DNA of 64,000 nt from Balaenoptera acutorostrata (Eukaryota > Chordata > Mammalia > Artiodactyla > Balaenopteridae): the NCBI RefSeq assembly GCF_949987535.1, contig NC_080070.1, positions 7,436,016 to 7,500,015 of the forward strand. The letters are read 5' to 3'. Shown here one piece after another: positions 40,700-53,029 of the stretch (its first letter is position 1; the number at the start of each line of letters is the position of its first letter). The position numbers were made by a program, and so were the translations under genes. The notes under the pieces were generated by a model. That model saw only the letters and a program-made list of their open reading frames with translations. It searched no databases and was not told the DNA's origin.

Positions 40700-41828
40700 A
40701 AAAAGGACTAGTGAGAGGAAACATCCTTGTTTTGTTCCTGATCTTAGCAGGAAAGCTTCAAGTTTCTCACCATTAAGTATGATGTTAACTGTACGTTTCT
40801 TGTAGCTGTTCTTTATCAAGTTGATGAAATCCCCCTCCTCTATTTCTAGATTGCTGAAAGTTTTTATCATGAATGGATGATGGATTTTGTTAAATGCTTT
40901 TTCTGCATCTATTGATATAATCATGTGACTTTTCTTCTTTAGCCTAAGATTACGTTAACTGATTTTCAAATGTTGAACCAGCCTCTCATACATAGAATAA
41001 ATCCCACTTGGTCATGGTGTTTAATTATTTTTATACATTGTTGGATTCAATCTGCTAATATTTTGTTGAAGTATTTTGTATCTGTGTTCATAAGAGATGT
41101 TGGTTTGTAGTTTTCTCTTCTTGTGATATCTTTGGTTTTGGTATTAGGGCAATGCTGGTCTCATAGAATGACTTACAAAGTATTCTCTCTACTTCTATCT
41201 TCTGGAAGAGATTATAGAGAATTGGTGTAATTTCTTCTTTAAATGTTTGGTATGGTAGAATTCACCAGTGAACCCATTTGGGCCTGGTGCTTTCTGTTTC
41301 AAAAGGTTACTAATTATTGATTCAATTTATTTAAAAGATATAGGCCTATTCAGATTGTCTGTTTCTTGTATGAGTTTTGGCAGATTGTGTCTTTGAAGGA
41401 ATTGGTCCATTTCATCTAGGTTATCAAACTGTGGACATAGAGTTGTTTACAATACTCCTTTTAATGTCCGTAGGCTCTGTAATGATGTCCCCTGTTTCAT
41501 TTTTGATATAAGTAATTTACATCTCCTCTCTTTTTTTCTTAGTTAGCCTTGCTAAAGGCTTATTGATTTTATTTATCTTTTCAAAGAACCAGCTTTTGGT
41601 TTTGCTGATATTCTCTATTGATTTCCTATTTTCAATTTCAGTGATTTCTGCTTTAATATTTATTATTTCTTTTCTTTTGCTTACTTTGGATTTAATTTAC
41701 TCTTCTTTTTTTAGTTTCCTAAGGTGGAAGCTTCGTTGATTGATTTTAGATCTTTCTTCTTTTCTAATATATACATTCAATGCTATAAATTTCCCTCTAA
41801 ACACTGCTTTCCCTGCATCTCACCTAAG
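40700..41828 (-). mobile_element. L1 ORF2 fragment, antisense (continuation)
   Basis: Minus-strand frame ending at 40924 encodes [15 protein letters not shown], the conserved motif of the L1 reverse transcriptase. Further right, gaattcaccagtgaacccat and caaagaaccagcttttggtt are also antisense L1 ORF2. Confidence 0.9.
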
Positions 41829-41895
41829 CTCCCACCTGGCCTGTGGCGTGGCCAAAATAAATAAATAAAAGCTTAAAAAAAAAACACTTAAAACA
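41829..41895 (+). mobile_element. SINE 3'-end fragment
   Basis: cctgtggcgtggccaaaata with (aaataaat)n and poly-A resembles the tail of a tRNA-derived SINE. The head is missing. Confidence 0.55.
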
Positions 41896-42011
41896 AGGGC
41901 CATGGCAGCCATCGGTGGACTAGAAGGATGGATGGAATGACCTCTTGATCTCTAATGTCATCTGTTGGAAGTAGAGTCAAAAGCTTTGGCTCTCACATGG
42001 GAAGTCTACAG

Positions 42012-42220
42012 CAGCGGTCCCCAACCTTTTTGGCACCACGGACCGGTTTCATGGAAGACAGTTTTTCCATGGATTGGGGAGGGGGTGGTTCAGGCAGTAA
42101 TGCAAGTGATGGGGAGCAATGGGGAGCGGCAGAGCTCGCTCTCCCGCTACTCACCTCCTGCTGTATGGTCTGGTTCCTAACAGGCCTCGGACCAGGTGGA
42201 CCGGGGGTTGGGGACCCCTG
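42012..42220. mobile_element. Short non-autonomous hAT transposon with perfect 8-bp TSD
   Basis: 209 bp bounded by cagcggtccccaacc and ggttggggacccctg, which are inverted repeats of each other with one mismatch. The host octamer gtctacag occurs exactly before (42004-42011) and after (42221-42228), the 8-bp duplication made by hAT transposases. No transposase is encoded. Confidence 0.93.
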
Positions 42221-42629
42221 GTCTACAGGAGCTGATTCAGCCAAAACAAGCTGTGGGCTGGCCTTGGTTGTGCCAACACCTGCCTCTCTCAGAGACTCTG
42301 AGAAAGTCATAGGAGACAGTCCCTGGAAGCTTCAGATGGAGAATTGATGAAAGTCCCGTGTGCCCGATGCCCACAAACATAGTGCCGGCGTAAGGTTGGG
42401 GGAGGTGGACAGAGGCAGGGAGATGTTCATCTGGGGCATTTCCAAAGAAGCTGGGGTGTGAGATATTTATTAGGAATCAATACTTGTGAAAGGAACGGGA
42501 GAGAACAGGATTGGGTAGAGGGAGAACTTGAACTACAATACAGACCCAACAGCCAGCAAGCAAGTACTGAGCTCTGGAGCAAATCGTGCCCATTAGAGTC
42601 AAACTAATATTAAATCTTTAAAAGTAGAG

Positions 42630-43105
42630 GAATACTCGAATAGATATTTGTACACCCTGTTCATAGCTGCATTATTCGCAATAGCCAGAGGGTGGAAACC
42701 CCTCAAGTATCCTTTGATGGATGAATGGATAAACAAAATGTGGTATATATGTACAGTGGAACAATGATCAGCCATAGAAAGGAAGGAAATTCTGACACGT
42801 TACAATATGCATGAACCTTGAGGACAGTCTGCTGAGTGAAATAAGCCAGTCACAAAAGGATGATACTATATGATTCCACTTATACGAGGTCCCTAGAGTT
42901 GTCAAAATCATAGAGACAGAAAGTAGAATGGTGGTTGCCAGGGGCCTGGGGGAGAGGGGAATGAGGGGTTGTTGTTTAATGGGTATGGAGTTTTAGTTTT
43001 GCACGATTGGTTGCACAACAATGTGAATATAGGTAACACTACTCAACTGTACACTTAAAAATAGTTAACCTATGTATATCTTACCACAATTAAAAAAAAA
43101 ACAAA
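42630..43105 (+). mobile_element. L1 3' region, sense
   Basis: tgttcatagctgcattattc, aaatgtggtatatatgtaca and gtggttgccaggggcctggg mark the L1 ORF2 end and 3'-UTR. Ends in poly-A near 43090-43105. Confidence 0.88.
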
Positions 43106-43794
43106 AAACAAAGAAGTAAAGAAATGCGTGTGACAGGATGTCTAGAGACTATAATAGTTTCCAGGTATGGTCTGGGCAGGGCCCTTGCTCAGTTTCTCTG
43201 GACTTTTCTTAGTTCTGCTTCATGTGTCGGCCTTGTCCTCAGGCAGGCTTCCCTCTTTGGCTACTGGGACAACAGGCTTAATTGTTCCCATCCGGCAGGA
43301 GGGAGGTGCCTCCCCTGGCCATGGGGCAGAAATCTTTCTTGTCAATAGGATGGGATCATGGGCCCAGCTCACAATCAACACCAGACCCAGGTCAAGGCCA
43401 CGCACTGATGGTCTGAGTCCCTGAACCAGTTCCTGGTAAGGGAGTTGGAATTACCATATTGGAGTGGTCTAAATAAAATCAACCCTAAAGCTGGGAGGCG
43501 CTGCTTTCCCCAGGTGAGTGGACTCCAGTGAGGGAGACATGGAGAGCTGAGTGAGGTCTCTGTTAGGGACAAGGGCAGGGGTGGGGGAGGCGTAACTGAT
43601 AACCTAGGGCATCCACAAAACCACCTCACAATCCTAATAGGAACATCTTCTCTTCCCTACACCCCACCCTATGCCAGCCTTTCGTTTATTCAGATATTTT
43701 GAAATCACTGTAAACAATGAGTTTCCCCGCCTGGCCCCCAGCAGGTGTCCAGTATAGACTCCTTGATTATTGGACTCAAATGTTAGGCCCTTAA

Positions 43795-43910
43795 TAGATA
43801 CATGTATACATATGACTGAATCACTTTGCTGTACACCTGAAACTATCACAACATTGTTAATCAACTAGACTCCAATATGAAATAAAAAGTTAAAAAAAAC
43901 AAAGCCAAAA
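43795..43910 (+). mobile_element. Short L1 3' end, sense
   Basis: gactgaatcactttgctgta, cacctgaaactatcacaaca and aatcaactagactccaatat, followed by an A-rich tail: the extreme 3' end of a cetartiodactyl L1. Confidence 0.85.
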
Positions 43911-44430
43911 ACAAATGTTATGCCCTTGTGGGGATAAGGTCCTCAGGTCCTCAGGTCCTCAGGGAGCCTTGTAATCTTATCTAACCTGTAGCAAGTTTTC
44001 CTCAATGAAGTGGTGGTTTGCTCTCGCCTTCCGCTCTTAAGATTCTAGATGAAAGGAATTTTAGAACTGGGGAGGCCTTGGAGAAGATTGCTCCAAGGTT
44101 AACAAAATCAGTGCCATTTTAGCTGGAAGAGAGTTCTCTCCATAAATCCCAATTTCCAGGGTTAATTGCCTCAGTGATTCCCCTGGCATTCCAGCTCAGC
44201 TTCCGATGCTCCCAGCAGCAACAGTAGAGAAATCGCCAAAGCTGTAGGTCACGGCCCCTGGGTCTGCAGTGGAGGATTGGTCAAGGTGACCTTGGGCCAG
44301 ACCTCCCGTGTCATGGGGGGAGGGGTGGGCCACTGCAGGGGTTTCGAAGCTGTTGCTCCTTCAACAGAAGGGGGAGGAGGTCTTGAATGGCAGGAGACCC
44401 TTTTCTTTATCCCCATCTTTGGTGGTCTTT

Positions 44431-44710
44431 TTTTTTTTTTAATGCATTTATTTTTGGCTGCGTTGGTTGCTGCGCGCGGGCTTTCTCTAGTTGCGGCGAG
44501 CAGGGGCTGCTCTTCCTTGTGGTGGCTTCTCTTGTTTGCGGAGCACGGGCTTTGGAGCTCAGGCGTCAGTAGTTGTGGCTCGCGGACTCTAGAGCACAGG
44601 CTCCTTAGTTGTGGCGCACGGGCTTAGTTGCTCCCGCATGTGGGATCTTCCTGGACCAAGGCTCGAACCCATGTTCCCTGTACTGGCAGGCGATTCTTAA
44701 CCACTGCGCC
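44431..44710 (-). mobile_element. Antisense CHR-type SINE, truncated at the head
   Basis: Poly-T, then ggctgcgttggttgctgcgc, ending taaccactgcgcc without the usual caccagggaagccc. The duplication tggtggtcttt at 44420-44430 and 44711-44721 shows that the truncation arose at insertion. Confidence 0.94.
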
Positions 44711-45319
44711 TGGTGGTCTTTCTTGTCTCCTCATTTCCCTCCTTCGGTCTCTCCTTTTTCTGTAACTTTGTCTTTACTGGCCTAGAAATGGGATTAAAGT
44801 ATCCTTTAACATGTTTATGGTATTGATTAATTTAATACGGTTCTGTGTTTCTGACGGTTTATTCTTTTTAAAGTGCATGAGCTGAAGGTCTTACATTTAT
44901 CTCTAACCAGTGAGCCGGTGTAGTTACTGGAGAGAATATCGGAAGGGAGCCAGCTGATGGGTTTTACATTCTAACAACTCAATATCCTAACTTCCTGGGA
45001 GATGGGGGTATATAACTGCGATAAATATGGCAGAACTTCAAGAGTATATTAAAACTGCACTTTAAATTGTGAGATGTAATTTGCTGTGAGGACCATCTCC
45101 TGGATACACCGGTAGCCACTTATATGTAATTGGGACCCTCACAAAAACACCTTCTCCCTAACAATTTAATCACAAGGCAGCAATCAACATATTGTGATTG
45201 TTGGCAATCAATCAGCTGCTTTAGAACCTTATTTTCCTCTAAATGTAAAAGGAGGAATTGGTCTAGAGCCCTCTAAAATGCATCTCTAAAGTTATGTGAT
45301 TCCGATATGATTTAAAAGT

Positions 45320-45830
45320 CTTCATTATGGCTTTACTGACATATTCGCACACCATAAAATTCATCCTTTTAATGTGTACTTTCAGGCCATTGTAGTGTAT
45401 TCATGGAGTTACACAACATCGCCACTATCTAATTTTAGAACACATCATTATCCACCCTCCCCCCAAAACCCCCCATATTTACTAGTGGTCACTCCTCATC
45501 CCCTTCCCCCTACTCCCTGGCAACCATGAATCTACTGTCTCTATAGATTTGCCTATTCTGAACATTCATATAAATGTAATCATACAATATATAGGCTTTT
45601 GTGTCTGGCTTCTTTCACTGTTTTCAGGGTTCTGCCATGCTGTATCAGGCATTGGCAATCCGTTCCTTTCTATGGCAGAATGATATTCCACTGTATGGAC
45701 ATACCACATTTTGTTTCTGTATTCAGCAGTTGATGGACATTTGGGTTTTACTGTTATACTAATACTGCTGTGAACACCTATGTAGAAGTTTCCAGTGTGA
45801 ATTTAAGTGGTTCTTTATTTTGGCAGACCT
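45320..45830 (-). mobile_element. Old L1 fragment, antisense
   Basis: ataaaattcatccttttaat, gttacacaacatcgccacta and cattcatataaatgtaatca match the antisense 3' part of an L1M-class element. Confidence 0.75.
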
Positions 45831-46539
45831 TGATATGCTTTGTGGGTCAGTAGATTGCAGGAGATAAAAGATTTTCCACGTCTGCTCTTCAAAATAAGAG
45901 AAGGATAGCCCACGGGGAGGCATAGACTGAAATACTGATAACTATTTGTTGACTGATTGAAAACAAAGATGTAGTGCAAAAGAATCAAATGATGGTAAAT
46001 GGTCAGACTGCCCTCCTCCTCAGGTGTGGATGATCCAAATAGAGTCCATACCAGATGGGTAAATCATTAAATTTTAATAACCCATGAGTACCATGAATCG
46101 AAAAAAGGAAGAGAGAATGAGGAAAGTGTTCAGAAAAACTCCCTGTTTCATGCGCAATTTATGGGAGGTCCAGAGCCCCATAGTATAACTCCTGGAGCAT
46201 CTCAGTATAGTCTATACTATAGTCTCTGTATGAATGGCACCCCCTGGAGTTGTGCAGTGCACAGCCTGCCCAGCCATACACTGTGGCCATGGGGAAGGTC
46301 ATCCTGGAAAGGCTCGCATTCTCAGTGGGCTCTCCCTGTTTGCCACGCCTGCACAGCAAGAACCTAAAAAGCATAGGGCCAATACCAAGGGTTACATTTT
46401 ATATTTTAATTAAAATATGACTTCCCTGTAGTCTGATTTCTTTCATATCCTATGTACCTTTGCTCCTTTGCATAGTGTAATCTAACCTTGCTCTGAAATG
46501 ACATCTTGCCATTCCTCAACTTTCAGATTTTCAACCAAG

Positions 46540-46810
46540 ACGATATTGTATATATGTATATGCATGTATATATATTTTCCACTAAGAATGTATAATATAA
46601 TATAGAATATAGAATGTTATAATAGATTATATAGAATATAAGATATAATATGAAACATATAACAAAATATATTCTATATAATATATTATACTTACCTATA
46701 AATGTATAAATATTTAAATACATTTATGAATATATTATTATATATTAGATATTATATGTACTGTACTACATAATAATTAGAATCTAATATATTCTAGTAA
46801 GAAGCAAGAT
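46540..46810. repeat. AT-rich tract (TATA-type low complexity)
   Basis: Almost pure A/T with recurring tatataat and atagaatata words over about 270 bp. Possibly a degraded microsatellite. Confidence 0.8.
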
Positions 46811-46814
46811 GTAA

Positions 46815-47485
46815 TTACTTTAATTAATCATACTCATAAGCCCACCTTAGTGCTACAAGGAAAGAATGATCATTTACTTCAAGGGTACATTGTACATATT
46901 CCTGTCCAATAGGAGGAAATCACTAAGTACAGCATGAAACTAATCTTTCTACAAGTTCATTTAAAAAATTCAAATATTGTAATTAGAACATTGCCCAGGG
47001 ATCCACTTTAAACTTAATGATACTTGCTAGCAGGCTCTGATGTTTTAACTGAGGTGATAATTACGCTGCAGACGATTGATGTGCTAATTAGCTGCTACAT
47101 GTGTCACAGCTGATAGCACTAAACAAACCAAACAAACCTTCCTCAGCAACTCACAGCCTCATCACCCCAGGTCGCGGAAACTTGCCATGACCTTGCGTCA
47201 TGAGGATATTCATTGAAAGTGCAATACAGACTTACTGGCAAGACGCAAGAGCAAGCTGTGCACAGGAAAGGAGAAAGAGCATGGAAGAGGTGTCTGTGGC
47301 ATCAAACAGAGAGGGTGTGGGTGGGAGGTGCTGTGTGTGTGCAGACGTGGGTTGTTATCACCAAGGGAAGTCAGGCCGCCAGGCCGATGTAAGGATTAAA
47401 ATATAAACAGCATTCAGAAATGTGCCCACTCGATTTTCCACCGGAGAGGACAGTATGGAAAGGGAGAGGAAGAAAGGGTAACTTT
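46815..47485. other. Non-repeat segment, no gene seen
   Basis: Sequence without recognisable repeat. Around 47060-47120 it is dense in homeodomain (ctaattag) and E-box (cagctg) words, which is the look of a conserved non-coding element, but conservation cannot be judged here. Confidence 0.4.
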
Positions 47486-47489
47486 CCCA

Positions 47490-48060
47490 TGGAGATGCCT
47501 GACAAACCCGACCTCCATCAAGTGATCAAGGTTAAATCAACAGTGATAAGTCATAGTGATAGTACGTGACGGTGATACAGTGTAATGACAGCACATCACT
47601 TCTGAGGTCTTTCTCCAAAAACTCGTAACCCTGATCTAATCATGAGAAAAACATCAGACAAATCCCAATGAAGGGACATTCTACAAAACACCTGCTCAGC
47701 AATCCTCAAATCTGCTGAGGTCATCAAAAACAGGGACACTGAGAAACTGTTACAGCCAAGGGGAGCCCAAGGAGACATGACGACTACATGTAATGGGGTG
47801 TCCTGGATGGAACCCTGGACCAGAAGAAGGGTGTTAGGGGAAAACTGAGTAATGTAGGAGCTTTAGTCGATAAGAATGTATCAATATTGGTTCACTAATT
47901 GTGACACCTGTACCCTACCAATGTAAGATGTTAATAATAGGGGACCCTGGGTGCGGGGTATCTGGAAACTCTCTGTACTATCTTCACAATAAGTCTGTAA
48001 ATCTCAAACTGTTCTAAAAAGTTTATCTCTTTATTTAAAACAAAGAAACAAACAAAAAAA
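47490..48060 (+). mobile_element. Old L1 3'-UTR, sense
   Basis: ccctggaccagaagaagggt, tggttcactaattgtgacac and ggggtatctggaaactctct, then caaactgttctaaaaagttt and an A-rich end, as in L1MB/L1MC-type 3' ends. Confidence 0.7.
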
Positions 48061-48688
48061 CAGGCCCACTCAAAGTTGACCACTTTCGGTATAAAATGAC
48101 TTGTGAGTGCGTATCACACAAGTCATCCTCTTGCAGTTAAGAAACCAAGGCATTTTGAATAAGGGATTTGCTCAGAGTTTCAACCGGAGCAAAGACGATA
48201 AAGCTCGCTGTCCGCAGGGTCCTGGCTGCAAAGCTGGTTTCCTTGAAAAAGCCAGCCGTTCGCCATGCATGTGATATTGACACTGATCTTCCGTCTGTCA
48301 ACTGTAGAGTTATGGATGTCAGTGGTACCTAGGGGTAACAGTGAGGTGTCTTCTAAACTCTTGGAAGGAGGGAAGTCAGAGAAAATCACCCAATTAGAAA
48401 TTAACCCATCAATTAGCATAAACTAAGGAACTATCTTATAGTATGATGGAAAAATTCGAGTGTCCACTTAGGGCAGCAGAACCAGGCTGTGGTTATAATG
48501 AGCTGAGTGGAATCTTGTGCCTCTGTCCTCTTCCTTGTTTGGGGAAAGACTGTGATTGGATCGGAGCCTAACAGAGGAGCCCAGAGTGGGCAGTGAATCT
48601 CCAAGGGCTGACCAGCAGAGGACGCCTGGCCACCAGACCTCTGTATTTGTCATTCAGCAACTTTACTTGCTTGGGGCTCCTGGTTCCC

Positions 48689-49162
48689 CGTTATGGGTTG
48701 AAATGTGTCCCCACCACAAATAATATGTTGAAGTCCTAACCCCAGTACCTGTGAATGTGACCTTATTTGCAAACAGGGTCATTGCAGATGTAATTAGTCT
48801 AGTTAAGATGAGGTCGAACTGGAGTTGGGTTGGCCCTTAATCCAATATGACTGGTGTCCTGATAAGAAGTGGGGACAACACCCTATGAAGACCAGACACA
48901 CATGGGGCGGCCACCATGCAATGACAGACAGAGACTGGAGAGGGGCAGCTGCAGGCAGGGAAGGCCAGGGTCAACTGACCAACCAGCACCAGAAGCCAGG
49001 AAGAGGCGAGGAAGGACCCTCCTCTATGGGACTTATCGGGAGCCCAGCCCTGCTCACATCTTCTGGACTTCCAGTCTCCAGAACTTTTGAGACAGTAAAT
49101 TTCTGTTGTTTTAGTGCACCCCGTGTGTGGCACTTTGATGGCAGCCCTAGGAGACTAGTGCA
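48689..49162 (+). mobile_element. MLT1-type LTR (ERVL-MaLR)
   Basis: ttgaagtcctaaccccagta, gtgaccttatttgcaaacag, ccaatatgactggtgtcctg and ctggacttccagtctccaga in order, ending ctaggagactagtgca. A degraded solo LTR; no internal retroviral sequence adjoins it. Confidence 0.85.
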
Positions 49163-49164
49163 CT

Positions 49165-50940
49165 CACCACGAGTGCATCATTTTGGTGTTGCTGTGATAG
49201 TTAATGGCATTCTGGTCCGAGTGACCTCTGGAGTTCCCATGGTTGATGGAACTCTTGGCATTCTGGCTCACATGCTCGGCTCAGGGAGCACCGTTATTGC
49301 TTTCCTCTCCAGGAACTGACAAAAATGTTCCTGAACCTGTGAGGATGAAAAAGAGCCCTGGGCTGTGGTGAAGTCAAGAGGAAAACCTGAGCTTTTCTGC
49401 CAACACAGCAGCCTCACCCGTGCTTTCACTCAGCCCCAACCAGGAGTAACGTGCCAAGAAAAGAAACCAGGATGAAAGATGCCAAAGACTTTGAGCTTGA
49501 TTGTGCATGATTTTTTTGTTTGTTTTTACTTAAAACAAACAAACACCTTTCCAGTTTTTTTTTTCTATAATGTATGTGTATTGTTTTTGTAATCAGAAAA
49601 CTCCCACAAATCTCTTATTTCTTGGTGGGAGGTATGTTTCAAGTGTATTTCCCTTGCATTTGTAGCGAGGTGGTCCCTGACTCCACGGGTCCCCCCACTT
49701 ACCCCCCACCTGTGTGCGTCCTCAACCGCCCCCAACCCCTGCCACCGGCAGACACGCATGGTCTTCCCCACCTTGTAAAATGACGATCACCTTGGGTCCT
49801 CCCAACTCCACAGGCTGATTCCTAAATCCCTCCACTCACCGCCTAACCTCTGACACTTGGAGACAGGCCACACTAGGAATTTCAAGCAGAAGGACTTTAA
49901 CCCAGGGAGCTGGGAAGGTCTGGACAGCACAGGAAGGGAGTGGGACCACTGCTGCCTTCAGGTTCACGGCCATAGTCGTGATCCAGAAAGCCAGGAATGC
50001 CAAGCTACCTAGAGGTCAGTGCGTGGCTGCTCAAAGCACAGCCGTCCAACTTGGCGTTTGCTACCCCCATTGCAGGAGGCAAAGAGCTTCTACCTCCTGT
50101 ATGATTTCCAGATCCCATTCCAGTCCATCTCAGGCAGAAACCAAACTACACCTGGACCACTGCTGGCATAGGAGGCTGTGAAGTGCGCTTTCCTGGTGTC
50201 CAGCCTTGGTGGTACTGGAGTAAGATAGAAGAGGGATGGAAATGTGCACTGACTGTCCGTCACTAGATAAAATCCAGGACAGATTCCCTCCTTAACTTTC
50301 TCCAAACCCCCCTCCTCTCTCCAGGGTCTCCAGTTCCTTGTCTTGACAAATCCAATGGCTGTCTCAATTCTTACTCTCCGTAACCCAACCCGATTGTGTG
50401 GCACCTTTAGCCGGGACTCCCTCCTCATCCTCCCTGGCTCTGGGCTGCCTGCCTTAACTCCCCCTCCATCCTCTCCTATTCCTTCCTCCAGCCCTTTGAG
50501 TATCTGTCTCTCCCTTGACAAATCTCTTCACATCCTTCTCTTCATACTCCCGGCTTCAGCCATGCCCGCCTGTGATGCCTGGATATTCCCACACAGAGGT
50601 CTCACTCTAACCTCAAACCACCTTCCCGGCCCCCACCCCATCATCCTGATCTTCTCTCTTCAGAACTGTCTCCCTCATCCAGCTTCCCTGTTTTTAGTCA
50701 AGGAATGACCATTCTCTCTGCCCCTGGTTTGAATCCTGAGAGTTCATGTTTCCCGCACCCTGTCAATCACTTGCAGTGTCTGAATTGTTCTTCAAAAATG
50801 TGTCCTTTATTCCTCATTTCTAATCATGTTCAGCTGATTCTCTCTCATCAAATTGTAGCCACAGATCCTTTCTGATCTTTGTGACTCTTGTTTATTTATC
50901 CCCTGCCCTCACCCTGAGTCTGTCCTGACATCTGCTGCCT
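49165..50940. other. Intergenic, no gene seen
   Basis: Unassigned sequence; the C/T-rich part at 50280-50700 resembles an old repeat but I cannot name it. Open frames are short and unsupported. Confidence 0.4.
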
Positions 50941-50951
50941 TCTCAATATCT

Positions 50952-51720
50952 TCTTTTTTAATTGAAGTAGAGTTGACTTACCATGTTGTGTTACCTTCTG
51001 CTGTACAGCAAAGTGATTCAGTTATACATACATATATATATATATATATTCTTTTTCATACTCTTTTCCATTATGGTTTATCATAGGTATTGAGTATAGT
51101 TCACTGTGCTGTACAGTAGGACCTTGTTGTTTATCCATCCTACATATAAAAGCTTACATCTGCTAAGCCCGACCTCCCACTCCATCCCTCCCCTGACCCC
51201 CTCCCCCTTGGCAGCCACAAGTCTGTTCTCTATGCCCGTGAGTCTGTTTCTGTTTCGTAGATAGGTTTATTTGTGTCATATTTTAGATTCCACATATAAG
51301 TGATATCATATGGAATTTGTCCTCTTTCTGACTTATTTCACTTAGTATGATAATTTCTAGTTGCATCCATGTTGCTGCAAATGGCATTAGTTTGTTCTTT
51401 TTTATGGCCGAGTAGTATTCCATTGTATATATGTATCACATCTTCTTTATCCATTCATCTGTCGATGGACTTTTAGGTTGTTTTCATGGCTTCACTATTG
51501 TGAATAGTGCTGCTATGAACACAGGGGTGAGTGTATCTTTTTGAATTAGAGTTTTGTCTGGCTATATGCCCAGGAGTGGGATTACTGGATCATATGGTAA
51601 TTCTATTTTTAGTTTTCTGGGGAACTTCCATACTGTTGTCCATAGTGGCTGCACCAACTTACATTCTCACCCACAGTGTAGGAGGGTTCGGTTTTCTCCA
51701 CATCCTCTCCTCTGTTGCTG
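50952..51720 (-). mobile_element. L1 3' region, antisense
   Basis: Starts attgaagtagagttgactta, passes tgtgctgtacagtaggacct and tttatggccgagtagtattc, and reaches catactgttgtccatagtgg. Same subfamily as the fragments at 39.1 and 62.7 kb, with a (ta)n patch near 51034. Confidence 0.9.
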
Positions 51721-52473
51721 TTTCTAATCTTATTCCTTCAACACCATTTCACCAAATAACACCTCAATCAGAAATTAATAATGCTCTCTGAATGCCATAA
51801 TTTATGCTCTTCTGCCAGATTTTAAGGTCCTCCAGAATCTGGACCCATTCTACCTTTCCCACATTTATAGTAGATTTTTAAACACATAGTTTATAATTAT
51901 GCTACCAAAAAAAAAAAAAAAAGCCAACCAACCAACTCTCACTGATGAGCTTTGGAGAATGCTTGTGAACAAACTCATTATTTTCAAAACTGTAAATAGA
52001 GGAAAAGACTCAAACATTTATCCTGCTTTTACTCAGTACGCTGCACCTCAGAGTAACTCATAGTTGCTGAAGGAAAGTTTCTCTTCGTAGAGTCATGCCA
52101 ACTCACAGATGAGAAGGGAAGATTGAGTTAAAACCGCACCGTTGTGCGACCTCGGGTGAATTAATGGATCTGGGCAACAGTTACCAACAGCTGTTAATGC
52201 CTCGAAAAGAGAGAATCCTACATCATGTGCTTCTTTACAGACGTTCACAACACCAGGAATGCCTCCCCAATCCAACTTGAATCTGATCAAGACTCCAGAC
52301 CTCACTATCCATTTACAGGAGATACAGAACAAAGGAACTCTGTAAACTACACCCCAGGGAGGCAATCTGGGAAATCCAACCTGTGCAAACTCTGAAGTCG
52401 AATGACCCAGTTTCCTCAACAAGTAAATTGCATAAGACGGAAAGAGGAGAAGCCTACAGATTAAAAGAGAATT

Positions 52474-52690
52474 AAGAGACAGAAGGTAGATGAGTGGTTG
52501 CCGGGGACCGAGGTGGGAGGGGAAAAATGGGAGTGTTTGTTGATGGATATGGGGTGAAGAAAATGTTCTGGTATTTGATGGCAGTGATGGTTGCATAACC
52601 TTGTGAATATGCTAAAAAGGACTCAATTGTGTACTTTAGGAAGTTGAATCTTATGTGAATTATATCTTAATTAAAAAAAAAATTTTACAG
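52474..52690 (+). mobile_element. L1 3' fragment, sense
   Basis: gatgagtggttgccggggac, gatggttgcataaccttgtg and an A-rich end. An old L1M-type 3' end. Confidence 0.7.
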
Positions 52691-52967
52691 AGACATGCTA
52701 ACCCATTAAGGTGTATGGATCTTATTTGGATCCAAATTCAAAATACAAGCTGGAAAAAATTATGAGACAATCAGGAAAATACCAAGGCTGCATATTTGAT
52801 GACATTAAGGAATTATTGTTAAGTTTTTAGGTAAGTGATAGTATTGTGGTTATGTTTTTAAAAAGAGTTTTCAAAAGAGTCATTTTCCTTTGTAATTTTA
52901 TGTTGAAATATTTGCAGTTGAAGAAAATATGATGTCTGGGATTTGCTTCAAAATAATCTGAGGAGGG

Positions 52968-53027
52968 AATGGATGAAACAGGATTGGATGAAATCCTGGG
53001 ATGGATGAATGGATGAAACAGGATTGG
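52968..53027 (+). repeat. Local duplication of a 20-bp unit
   Basis: aatggatgaaacaggattgg occurs at 52968-52987 and again, identical, at 53008-53027, with further ggatga words between. A small tandem expansion. Confidence 0.85.
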
Positions 53028-53029
53028 TC

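Noticed and set aside
40481..40924. 147-codon minus-strand frame
   Set aside because: It fuses L1 ORF2 reverse-transcriptase text with the inserted SINE; a chimeric artefact of insertion.
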